Below, one piece after another: positions 29,321 to 38,161 of a DNA stretch of 64,000 nucleotides; position 1 is the first letter of the stretch, and every line of letters starts with the position of its first letter. The notes under the pieces were generated by a model, which was not told where the DNA came from, did not search any database, and was given only the letters and a program-made list of their open reading frames with translations. Source of the stretch: Hondaea fermentalgiana (lineage: Eukaryota; Sar; Bigyra; Thraustochytrida; Thraustochytriidae); contig NPFB01000137.1 in the NCBI GenBank assembly GCA_014084085.1, positions 1 through 64,000 on the forward strand, read 5' to 3'. The position numbers were made by a program, and so were the translations under genes.

Positions 29321-31000
29321 TCAAAACCCGTTGGAGACGGGTGGCGGAAAGTAAATCTTTGCAGCTACGAAGATAGCCACGAGAAGCGCGAGTAGTGCTG
29401 ATAAAAGTGTCATATCTGGTCCCTGCGCTGGCTCGTCTTTTACGTCCGTCGAACCCTGAGTATCTGCGCCGACGAGTAAGGTGCCATCATCGGATATTTC
29501 AAAGGTGACATCAATTGATGCCTCACCGGCTCGCAGCTTGCTACCGCCATGAACAGGAAAGTTGCGGCAACCCACCCAATGATTTTCGCGCGCCGTTAGA
29601 GCCTCGCCTTCGAAAAGGTCGATGGTGATGCCACGCTGATAGTCAGAGTGTGTTGTAAAAGTACGTGTCACTTTGCAAGGGAACTTGGTGTTGCGTGCCA
29701 GTACAGAAAGCAAGTCGCCTGAACCGGTCTCCACACCAATGGTGAAGGGAAGAGCGTCAATCATGAGCACCTTGGCGAGCTTGTAGGAGTCCGTGCCCGA
29801 GAGAATTGCTGCTTGGATGGCGGCTCCCTGCGAGACCGCGCGGTCTGCCTTGACATTGACGCAGAGCTCAGTAACGCCCGTTGTCTTTAGCACAACGCGA
29901 CGAACCCAAGGCATTTGCGTTGAAAGACCGACCATGACAACCTCATCGATCTTGACGTCTGCCTCTCGTGCGTCCTCAAGGGCGCCTGCCAAGACTGATT
30001 CGATCTTCGCTTGCAGGGGCAAGGTCAGCGCCTCAAAGGACTCGCGTGTGATGTCAATATCGTCCGTGACCCACGCATGCTCTTCCGAGGAAAGAACACA
30101 CTTGGCTTGTTCGCACTCTGAACGCAAACGGGACTTTTCCGAGTTAGACATGTCTTTGAGTGCCACCCCGCGTCGCGCAGAGACATGTTGCATGAGAAGC
30201 GCGTCTACGTCATCGCCGCCAAGGTGATTATCGCCTCGAAGTGCAATGGCCTCAAACTTGCCGTTCGTGATACGAAGCAGAGAAACATCAAAGGTGCCCC
30301 CGCCCATATCAACGACCATGACGATCTTTGAGCCCGCTACAAATAGTCCATATGCCATCGCAGCCGCCATCGGTTCAGACAAGAGTCGAAGCACACGCAG
30401 ACCGCGCGACTCGGCAACGCGCCTCGTTGCGACCCGTTGCCGATCCGTAAAGAAGGCCGGAACAGTAATGACAGCGTGCGTGATTTTTGCCTTGCGTTTG
30501 GCAACATAAGCTTGAGCAACCTCGCACAAGTGGTCGAGGATAGCCCCCGCTACCTGCTCGGGTTCGACGCCACCTTCACCCTTGGCCGCGCCCAAAACGA
30601 TACCGCCATCAGATTTCCTTTCGCGGACTGAAAATGCAAGAGACGCAAGTCCATCTCCCTGCGCGTCAATATCCTGAAAACGACGGCCGAGAAAGCGCTT
30701 GGCGCCGCGGATAAGTACGCCCTCGCTGTTCTGGCTCCCCTCCTCCTCCTCCTTATTCTTCTTCTTGGCTTCCTCCTGCGCCGCAAGCGCGTCTTGGCCG
30801 ACCGCTGTGATGGTATTGGACGCGTCGACCCACACAACCGAAGGCACGGTCTTGAGCCCTGTTTTCTGGCATTTGATGGTCTTGGCCCGGGCAAGATCCT
30901 CGACCCAGATCGACACGCAAGAGTTCGTGGTCCCCAGATCGATGCCGACCTGAGCGTCGAAATCGCCCGACCATTTATCCTCTTCGCTTGTCAGCATCAT
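29321..31000 (-). CDS. Lidless Hsp70-family protein with C-terminal membrane anchor
   Basis: 559 aa. The nucleotide-binding domain (about 15-390) has QVGIDLGTTNSCV, FTDRQRVATRRVAESRGLRVLRLLSEP-type phosphate-loop surroundings (read as separate blocks) and DMGGGTFDVSLL. A beta-type substrate-binding domain follows (about 400-525: DALPFTIGVE, FTTHSDYQRGITIDLFEGE). The alpha-helical lid and any EEVD or KDEL tail are missing. The protein instead ends in a hydrophobic helix (LLSALLALLVAIFVAAKIYF) and a short polar tail, the form of a tail-anchored protein. There is no N-terminal signal peptide, so the ATPase domain should face the cytosol (inference). Start is at one of two adjacent ATGs. Head to head with the MANF gene. 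Confidence 0.88.
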   Translation of the reverse strand: MMLTSEEDKWSGDFDAQVGIDLGTTNSCVSIWVEDLARAKTIKCQKTGLKTVPSVVWVDASNTITAVGQDALAAQEEAKKKNKEEEEGSQNSEGVLIRGAKRFLGRRFQDIDAQGDGLASLAFSVRERKSDGGIVLGAAKGEGGVEPEQVAGAILDHLCEVAQAYVAKRKAKITHAVITVPAFFTDRQRVATRRVAESRGLRVLRLLSEPMAAAMAYGLFVAGSKIVMVVDMGGGTFDVSLLRITNGKFEAIALRGDNHLGGDDVDALLMQHVSARRGVALKDMSNSEKSRLRSECEQAKCVLSSEEHAWVTDDIDITRESFEALTLPLQAKIESVLAGALEDAREADVKIDEVVMVGLSTQMPWVRRVVLKTTGVTELCVNVKADRAVSQGAAIQAAILSGTDSYKLAKVLMIDALPFTIGVETGSGDLLSVLARNTKFPCKVTRTFTTHSDYQRGITIDLFEGEALTARENHWVGCRNFPVHGGSKLRAGEASIDVTFEISDDGTLLVGADTQGSTDVKDEPAQGPDMTLLSALLALLVAIFVAAKIYFPPPVSNGF

Positions 31001-31612
31001 TCGCTCAAATCAACACGTCCAAATTCCCTCCCCTGCCCATTCATCCACGCCTCCTCCCTTCCCAACGACGCTCTTTTTCTCGCACAATCTGCTTCTCCTC
31101 CGCAAGCACCTCCTTCGCGCCCATTCTCCGCCCACGTACCGCGACCTCGCCGGCCTGCAATTTCCGCGCCTCTCCGCCGCGCCCCGCCGGCGTCTCGCTC
31201 CACACGGCCTCCATCTCCGTCTCCCGGCCGCCGCTCTCGAAGGGGTTCTGCCCGCTCCGCGCCTGCGTGTGGCCCACGCCGGCGGCGGCGGTCGACGGCG
31301 AACCCGCGGCGGGGCTCCACTCTGTCACGTTTCGTCTGCCAGTTCACTAACAAACAAAATGTAAACACTCACTGTCAGTCAATCAATACCTGCCGGTCGA
31401 GACAACGCGAGCCCGAGGCGCCAGCCTGGACGCAAAGGCCGACGGCGACCCGCGCGGCGCCGCAGACCCGCATCGCCGCGCCGCAGACCCGCATCGCGAG
31501 AGCCGCCTGCCCGCGTGCCTGCCCGCGTGCCTGCCTGCCTGCCTGTCCGCTCGACAGCTCGGCGGCGTGCCAGCCAGATCTAGTTTGGTCTGCCGGAGGC
31601 CGAACGTTGGAG

Positions 31613-31820
31613 CGGAGCAGAGCAGAGCAGAGCAGAGCAGAGCAGAGCAGAGCAGAGCAGAGCAGAGNNNNNNNNNNNNNNNNNNNNNNNNNNNNNNNNN
31701 NNNNNNNNNNNNNNNNNNNNNNNNNNNNNNNNNNNNNNNNNNNNNNNNNNNNNNNNNNNNNNNNNNNAGCAGAGCAGAGCAGAGCAGAGCAGAGCAGAGC
31801 AGAGCAGAGCAGAGCAGAGC
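31613..31820. repeat. GAGCA pentanucleotide microsatellite spanning an assembly gap
   Basis: The same AGCAG phase is found on both sides of the N run, so the gap is almost certainly collapsed or unresolved repeat. True length is unknown. Confidence 0.9.
31668..31767. other. Assembly gap (100 N)
   Basis: Exactly 100 N, the conventional size for a gap of unknown length. Confidence 0.99.
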
Positions 31821-31883
31821 CGGTGACGGCTGCAGCAGCACAGCGGCGAGGTCGGCTTGCGGACGTGCGAGCAGAACGTAGCG

Positions 31884-32590
31884 ATGGCGGTCTCTCTTCG
31901 AAGGCTGGCGGTGCTTGTCGCCGTCTTTCTGGCCGTTCTTGCGGTCTGTGCCCCGTTGGCGAGCGCAGACAAGCCCAAGGAGTGCGAGAGTAAGTGCAAC
32001 AGAGGCAGGCAGACCCTGCCTTTTTCGGGAGAAAAGAGGGTGGGATGAGAGCGGATGGGAAAAACTCGAGGCGAAGGAATCATGAAGCGACTTGACAGAG
32101 AGTGTACTGACTTGTTCGATGTTGATTAATGATGCTTGCCCTCGCCACAGTTTGCGTGAATCTATTGAACAAGGTGGAAGCGCAGGTCAAGGTAAAGAGG
32201 ACGCAGGCCAAGGCCAACAAGGAAAAGTTTGATGCGCAGAGCGCAATTGAGACCTCCGTGGACCAGGTCTGTGAAGAGGATGCTAAAACTCAAGCCGAGA
32301 AGAAGGTCTGCTACTACCTGACACCCGTCAAGCGCAAGATCTCGCAGCCGATGAGCAACTACATGCCAGCAGACCGCATCTGCAAAAAGCTCAAGGCCGA
32401 GTCTCCCGAACTCTGCCAGGTTCGGGAAGCGGTTAAGATTGACAAGGGCAATACCGACTACACCAAGCTCCGTGTCAAGGACCTGAAGAAGATTCTGGCG
32501 GACCGCGGCGTGCAGTGCTCTGGATGCCTCGAAAAGGAAGAGTTTGTAAAGCGCTGCCTCGAGACTGAGGATCTTCACACGGAGCTGTGA
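31884..32590 (+). CDS. MANF: MANF/CDNF (ARMET) family ER-resident protein
   Basis: Two exons, 31884-31989 and 32151-32590, joined across a GT-AG intron (GTAAGT donor; CCACAG acceptor; TACTGAC branch-like site at 32105). Phase is 1 and the join creates an Ile codon. Product is 181 aa, the usual family length. Residues 1-28 are a signal peptide (LAVLVAVFLAVLAVCAPLAS). The saposin-like half has CEIC, VCEED, VCYYL, RICKKL and LCQV cysteines in MANF register. The SAP-like half contains LRVKDLKKILADRG and the CxxC motif CSGC. The last four residues, HTEL, resemble the KDEL-like retrieval tail (RTDL in human MANF). In animals MANF is ER-stress induced and binds the BiP ATPase domain. Confidence 0.92.
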
Positions 32591-33282
32591 GCGTGAGCGT
32601 GGTTGCATTCTCTTTCCTTTTTAGCACATTTCCTCTTTTGCTTTCTTTCACATTTTTATAGCGCTTTACCGCGACAAGGAAAGCGAAGTACGCAAATTCA
32701 CAAATCAAATCAAGTAATGTAATCATTCTCATGCGCGACGTTCGGTAACACTGTATCCCTATCTCGGATTGGAATCGCGTGCCACGTACCGTGGTCGCGG
32801 ACGGCGCGTGTGCGCAAGCGCGGGATTCTCTTGTTCCTCGGATCATCAATTTCAAAATTAATCAAAAGGCGCTCCTTCCGTTTTGCAGTTGCCACCTCGC
32901 TGGCGTTTTTCACTCATGAGTGAATTCGCCAGGGCAGATGGGGAGAGTGCTTTCACGTTGATGTCAAAACCCTCAATCATAGACACGATCACAATCGATC
33001 AAAATGCACTTTTTGTTTTGTTTTCCAGATAATACGGTTTAGTCACCTCGCGGATATTCTCAACATGCGAGAGTATCATCCTTGCGAGCGAATTTGTCAG
33101 GCAAACACGGACGAGCAGCTTCGCACATGCGGCGAGCATGCACACGAGACTTGGAGAAGGAATAAAACGAGAGCGTGGCAGGACTTCTTCTTCCTCTTGT
33201 TGTTTTTGGTTTTTCTTTTTTTTCGTGATTTGAATGCCCAGCGTCCCGCCACGAGGAAACGCTGCGCCACGGACCAGCCAAA
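32591..33282. other. Convergent intergenic region
   Basis: AT-richer 3' flanks of MANF (plus) and C1D (minus). No gene recognised. Confidence 0.5.
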
Positions 33283-34039
33283 TTACCTCTTCTTTTTGGA
33301 CTTCTTCTTCTTGGTGGAGCTCTTGTTGTTCTTGTTTCCATTGCTCTTCATGTTCTTTGCAGCGCTGCGTGGGGTCCCAGCCTCCTGCGTGCGTGCAGTG
33401 CTGGGCGTGGACGGACGGCTGCTCTGCTGCTCAGAGGGTTCAGGGGTCTTGCGCTTGTTGCTGCGTGCCTTGGCCGCACTTGGGGTCTCAGGCGCCTTTG
33501 CCTCGTCGCCCTTTGTCTCCTCCATGTCCTCGTCACCGTCACCGTTCTTTGCTTCTTGCTGTTCGCGCAACTTTTGCTCCTGCCTCTTGGCACGCTCCTC
33601 CATTTGCATCGTCTTGCCCATGTAGCGCTTGACCCGATCAATCTCGCGGCGCACAGGGTGTTCCTTTGGCGAAACGCCTTGCGTTTTCAGGTACATGTAA
33701 AAGAGCGAGTTGAGCGAGTAGCTGTACACGAGGTTGAGCTTGGCATTCTCTGTGGCGCTCAGGGTGGGCGCCACGTCTTTGCGTGGCTTTTCCACATATG
33801 GCGCGACCTGAACGCAGTCAAGAGAAATGAACATATAGATTCCGAAACATTATTGCGCAGACATGGCAATGATAGCGTTACAGCAATTCGTGTTAGTCTT
33901 CGTAGGTCCTCCAAGGCGCCTCAAGCAAAGTCGCGAGTGCATCATGCCGCGAACTCACCTTTTCCTCAATCCTCGTCAAGGCTTGGTCGAAGCGATCGAG
34001 CATGCCCTGAATTTCCGTGGGCAATGAACTGGTCGCCAT
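33283..34039 (-). CDS. C1D: C1D/Rrp47 (Lrp1) nuclear exosome cofactor, Sas10/Utp3/C1D family
   Basis: Two exons: 34039-33959 (27 codons) and 33807-33283, separated by a 151-bp GT-AG intron (GTGAGT donor, GCGTTCAG acceptor, phase 0). The joined 201-aa protein starts MATSSLPTEIQGMLDRFDQA, continues as the helical Sas10/C1D domain (LNLVYSYSLNSLFYMYLKTQ, then HPVRREIDRVKRYMGK), and ends in a long Lys/Ser tail (KSSTKKKKSKKKR). In yeast and human this protein binds Rrp6 and structured RNA and supports 3' processing of rRNA, snoRNA and snRNA. The HP(V)xxE(I)xRVKxYM signature is firm. The basic tail likely provides RNA binding and nuclear localisation. Confidence 0.88.
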
Positions 34040-34791
34040 TGTCAATCCTTTTGACCTCTGCGGCTTCAAGTCGAGCTCGCTCGCTAGGTGTAGAGTTCCT
34101 CTCGGCAGACTTCTCTCCCTCTTGCTCTGTACTTGTTGCAGAGACAATGAGCAGGTTGAAGCCAGGCAGCCAGCCGCCTGAGGCCGCCAGGCAGCTAGCC
34201 TGCCGAAGGCGCGAGTAAATAAGCTTCTTCGAAGAGTGCCGCCCCGCTCGCTCGCGGCGACAAGTCGCCCAAGTCTGCTGCGCACGGGCAAGCCCGGCCG
34301 ACCTGCGCGACCCAAGTCCACACGTCGCTGGGTCCACCAGCGAGTCTTTGCGCGCGGCGCGGCCAGCCAAGCCGAAGCGGCCTAATTCTCGTTTTATAAG
34401 TGGGAAAAAAAGGCTCAAGCAGCAGGCCGGGACGACGTTAAAGTGTCCTCGGCTGCACTTTGGTTGATTCCGGGGGAAGGGCAAGCATTGATGGTCAGAA
34501 AGAAAAATCGATGATGATGAAGACGTGCGATGATGGGGATCTTTAGGTTGTCGTATCGCTGGTATTTGAGTTTTTTTTTTAAAGGAGAGAAAAAAGCGAA
34601 AACCTCAACGAGGAAGAGATCCGACCAGCTTGTCACTGTAAATCGCCCCTTTTGTTTGCATTATGATGAAAACGAAACAAAAAGTGAGGAAGCCACATTA
34701 TGCAAAGTCAAGAAGCATGAACCAGTAAGATGATTACGTTTCACGAAAAAATGCGGAGAAAGAGGGAAAACGACGTGATCTCCTCGTCGTC
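34040..34791. other. Intergenic region
   Basis: Upstream of C1D and downstream of the deaminase gene. Contains a T9 run near 34571. Nothing else supported. Confidence 0.45.
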
Positions 34792-36064
34792 TCAGACATT
34801 CGTGGACGATGCGCTCTTGAGCTCACGATCCGTCTGCTGAAGACCCTTAAAGTACTTGACGGTCTTGACACGAAGCTCCATCGTGGCGTCCTCGTCGCAG
34901 ACAATGCAGGCGCATGGATGCTGCTGGATAGCGCTCACGGTCCACATGTGACTGATGCCCTCTTCAATGCACTTGGCAAGCGCAATGGACTTGGAAATGC
35001 CCAAAATGATAATAAGAACCTCGCGCGCAGCCATGACTGTACCGACACCCACCGTGAGAGCCATGCGCGGAACCTTTTCCAGATCACCTCCAAAGAAGCG
35101 TGAGTTCGCCACAATGGTGTCGTACGCCAGCGTCTTGATGCGTGTCTTGGAGGCCAATGAGCTTCCAGGTTCATTGAACGCAATGTGGCCATCCGGACCA
35201 ATGCCACCAAGGAAGAGCTCAATGCCGCCAAAAGACTCGATTTTCGCCTCGTAGTCTTCGCACTCCTTGGCGAGGTCCTTGGCGTTTCCGTCAAGCAGAT
35301 GCACATTCTCGCGCCTGAAAACCAACAAAAAATGATAGCAATTGGCAAGAACGTGTGAGCTTTCGTGCATGCAAAAGAGAGAGAGAGAGAGAGACAGAGC
35401 GAGAGACAGAAAGAAAGAGAGCTCTCGCGCCATGTGAGTTTTGCAAGGCGTGACTTACTTGATGTCGATCTTGGAAAATAGATGCTTCCACATGAACGAG
35501 TGATAGCTCTCAGGATGATCTTCGGGGATGCCGACATATTCATCCATGTTGAAGGTCACTACATTGGCAAAGCTGAGCTTTCCTGCTTCATGGAACTCCA
35601 CCAGCTTTTTGTACGTCCCAAGAGGAGAGGATCCAGTCGGCAGTCCTGTCGCATGACAACGTTTGCTTTGTTAGTCTGAGATCCATTCCAGTCCACCTCG
35701 CCTCATCGCTGCAAAAGAGAGAGAGAGAGGGAAAGAGGTAAAGTCGCGCTCCTTGCAAGACGCGTCCGCACGCTGTCTCGCCTTGCCTTGCCATGCTTTG
35801 CCTCGCCTTGCTTGCCGCACATGCAGCGAGGAGTTCTCGGCCTGAGGGTCTCGGCGTCACGGGTCCCAGCCAAACGAGACGCCCATCCATCTTCTGCACG
35901 TTCGGCCAACTCGCCAGACCAGCCCAGTCCAGCCCAGCTCGGACGAACGTACCCAGCACAAAAGGGCGCTCTGCCGTGGGTGCAAAGTCGGTGATGCGCT
36001 TGAGCACGTAGCCAGCCACCCAGGCTGCCACGCCATCGGAGTCGTCTTCGATGATGAGCCGCAT
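34792..36064 (-). CDS. GNPDA: Glucosamine-6-phosphate deaminase (isomerising), NagB/GNPDA
   Basis: Three exons: 36064-35953, 35645-35459, 35314-34792, with GT-AG introns of 307 and 144 bp (phases 1 and 2). The sum is 822 nt, giving 273 aa, typical of the family. It converts glucosamine-6-phosphate to fructose-6-phosphate and ammonia in the cytosol. Visible motifs are the N-terminal [17 protein letters not shown], the phosphate loop [17 protein letters not shown] with the ring-opening Asp, and [17 protein letters not shown] with the catalytic Asp, His and Glu. [16 protein letters not shown] and [12 protein letters not shown] follow. Both introns contain a CT-dinucleotide tract joined to TTTTGCA on the transcript strand. 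No allosteric or isozyme conclusion is possible. Confidence 0.95.
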
Positions 36065-36237
36065 CTTTCTTGTATTCTTGCTTTGGTCGGTCGCCACTTG
36101 GTCACACCACCGGTCAATAGATCGCAATAGAAGATTGATTCACGTCAATTCGATTCGATGACGAGGAAGAGGATGATGAGGACGAAACAAATGCGGGGGG
36201 GAAAAAGCATAAGGCACGCTGGCTACATACAAGATGA

Positions 36238-37572
36238 TTACCTTTCAAACCACTCGAAAAATTCACAGGTCTGCGTGCTGTTGGGGTTGCACTTGAAGAA
36301 ATAACGTGAAGCTTTGACGGAGTACTTTAACGCGGCGGAACGGCCGCACGTGCACTTGGGTGCCTGTGAGGCAATCATGGGTCTTCGCATGCGAAACGTA
36401 AGACTGATTCGGGCAAGTTGAGTGAGCGGATGCGCCCCAATCGACTCGTGACTCTGCGTTGGAACACCATGCTTCCACGACTCCTGCGCGCCAGGCCACA
36501 TGATGATGGCGTGGTTGTGCGGGACCCTAGCCGTGTAGACCTCTGATATCTGCTTTGTATCGCTTTCGATCTTGTGCCACCGAAAGTAGCGCGTACTTCC
36601 GAGCGAAAGTGCCGCAACGATGGCACGGGGTCCTAAGGTTGTTAAATAATCGCTATGAAAGGCAATTCCATCTGTGCCGTCTCGGTAATAGTTACAAAGC
36701 GCAAATGAAGGTTTCCATGCTGCTACATAGGCATCATCACCTTTGTGCGAGCGTGCAAGGCCCCTTTCACAGCGAGCCGCAAAGCGTTCCCGCACGAGAT
36801 TTTGCATAGCCTCGGAGGACTCCTCAAGGCGCCGAAGCGTTGACTCAGGCGTGACGTGTGTTGGGTCCGCGTCTTTGTTGGCATCTTCATCGACGGCATC
36901 GCGACGTTCGCGCTCGCGCGTGACTATGCCCTCGTCAAAGCGGTATGTAGCGCTCAGTCGGTTGGTTCCTCCTGTATTGTTAAAGACTGTCCAAACGGAG
37001 GGTTTCCACGAGGCTTTCGCCTCGCGCATGAGCATTTTCGCGAGATCGGCTGCGAGGTCTGCTGCAACAGCACCGGGTACAATCTCAAAGGGGCAAGCGA
37101 GGTGCTCAAGGTCCTGATTGGTGAGGGCGCGCTCCTCACGAGACCCTTTGGCACGAACAGTGATAAGTTCGGGTCCCCTTGCGCGATGAAATTGACCAAG
37201 AAATGCAACTTGGCTTGCGTTTTCTGCGGCACCACACTTGCTTTGCGAGTCTTGCTCGCTTCGTGCGAGACAGTGGCGGGCGAGGTGTTCGTCTACTTTG
37301 AGCAGCGGCATACTCACTCCGCAAGCTGGACAAGCGACGCGTCTTTGTGCGTGAGAACGCTCGTCATCCACAAATGCATCTGGGGACGGTCGATCCTCGC
37401 GTTGGCGTTTTCTCCAAAAGCTATGCAAGGACGCCTTGTCTTTGCCGTTTCCTTTGCCTTTGCCTTTCAAGTTATCAGCACTGATGCGTTTGATGGCGGG
37501 GGTGGAGGGAGAGGATGACAACGATGACGAGGAGGAGGAAGAGGAGGCGAGAGAGTTTTTGTTTAGGTTCAT
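36238..37572 (-). CDS. AlkB-family 2-oxoglutarate/Fe(II) dioxygenase with UBZ-like and GRF zinc fingers
   Basis: 444 aa, ALKBH2/3-like, expected to remove alkyl groups from DNA (or RNA) by oxidative demethylation in the nucleus. Order of parts: a Ser-rich N-terminus; a small zinc module C81-x2-C84-x11-H96 with H100/C101 resembling UBZ4/Rad18 fingers; the dioxygenase with Fe ligands H306 and D308 (FHSD) and H368 (KHGVP) and 2OG-binding Arg in RISLTFR (388-394); then a GRF finger (407-444: CTCG, FFKC, C-FFEWF). GRF domains bind single-stranded nucleic acid in APE2, TOP3A and NEIL3. A KxxLxxFW stretch at 46-53 resembles a PCNA-interacting box without the usual Gln (inference). Starts at the ATG at 37572. 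Single exon. Confidence 0.9.
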   Translation of the reverse strand: MNLNKNSLASSSSSSSSLSSSPSTPAIKRISADNLKGKGKGNGKDKASLHSFWRKRQREDRPSPDAFVDDERSHAQRRVACPACGVSMPLLKVDEHLARHCLARSEQDSQSKCGAAENASQVAFLGQFHRARGPELITVRAKGSREERALTNQDLEHLACPFEIVPGAVAADLAADLAKMLMREAKASWKPSVWTVFNNTGGTNRLSATYRFDEGIVTRERERRDAVDEDANKDADPTHVTPESTLRRLEESSEAMQNLVRERFAARCERGLARSHKGDDAYVAAWKPSFALCNYYRDGTDGIAFHSDYLTTLGPRAIVAALSLGSTRYFRWHKIESDTKQISEVYTARVPHNHAIIMWPGAQESWKHGVPTQSHESIGAHPLTQLARISLTFRMRRPMIASQAPKCTCGRSAALKYSVKASRYFFKCNPNSTQTCEFFEWFER

Positions 37573-38161
37573 GGTCGATGGTTTGTCACGCGAGCACCTC
37601 GGGCCCTTTCTTTCTTCAGACCTTTGATGACAACTCGGGCCTCTTTGCTCAAGTCACCGGCCCGGCCTGCCGATGTACTGCAGGGCAGGGTCACACGGCC
37701 AACCTATGGCAAGGCGTCAACGCGCGATTGTTGCATCACTCACTCACTCTCCTCCCTCCCTGTCTCCCTCCTTCCCTCCCTTCACCATTGGCATCATCTT
37801 TTGGGCTACCCAGTCGACGGCGAACCCTGAAGCCAACGGATCATTTCGAGAAAACAAGAACTAGACTTTTCGCTTGCTCGCTCGCTCGGCACGAACGTTG
37901 GTCGGTCTCAAGCTTTCTTCAGACCACAAACGTGCGCGCGCGGCGTCGCTCGCGATCTTTTGCTTTTGCTTTTGCCTTTGAGACGAGTTGAGTTGAGTTG
38001 AGTTGAGCTGAGCTGGAGTTGAGCTGGCGTGGATCGGCTCGTTTTCTTGGTTCAAACGAAGAAAACGTGAATAGCCACGGGAATTTTTGGTTGATTCTCT
38101 TATTTGCGTGAGCAAGGGGACGTGCTTCGGTCAAAACTTGACGTTGCGCTCACCAACCATC
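37573..38161. other. Divergent intergenic region
   Basis: CTCC/CCTC pyrimidine-rich tract near 37738-37790 and GAGTT pentamers at about 37982-38025. Lies between the AlkB gene (minus) and the unknown gene at 38162 (plus). No gene. Confidence 0.5.

Larger units (their letters stand above)
31001..31883. other. Divergent promoter region of Hsp70-like and MANF genes, with microsatellite and gap
   Basis: Carries the GAGCA pentanucleotide array at about 31613-31820 interrupted by the assembly gap. CCACG pentamers occur near 31132 and 31269, but I see no CCAAT partner at ERSE spacing. No coding sequence is supported. Confidence 0.55.

Noticed and set aside
31001..31883. ER-stress element (CCAAT-N9-CCACG) between Hsp70-like and MANF genes
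   Set aside because: CCACG pentamers are present but no CCAAT at the required spacing was seen, and part of the region is missing in the gap.
30794..31993. 399-codon frame running through the GAGCA repeat and gap
   Set aside because: Depends on translating N and pentanucleotide repeat; overlaps the Hsp70-like start and MANF exon 1.
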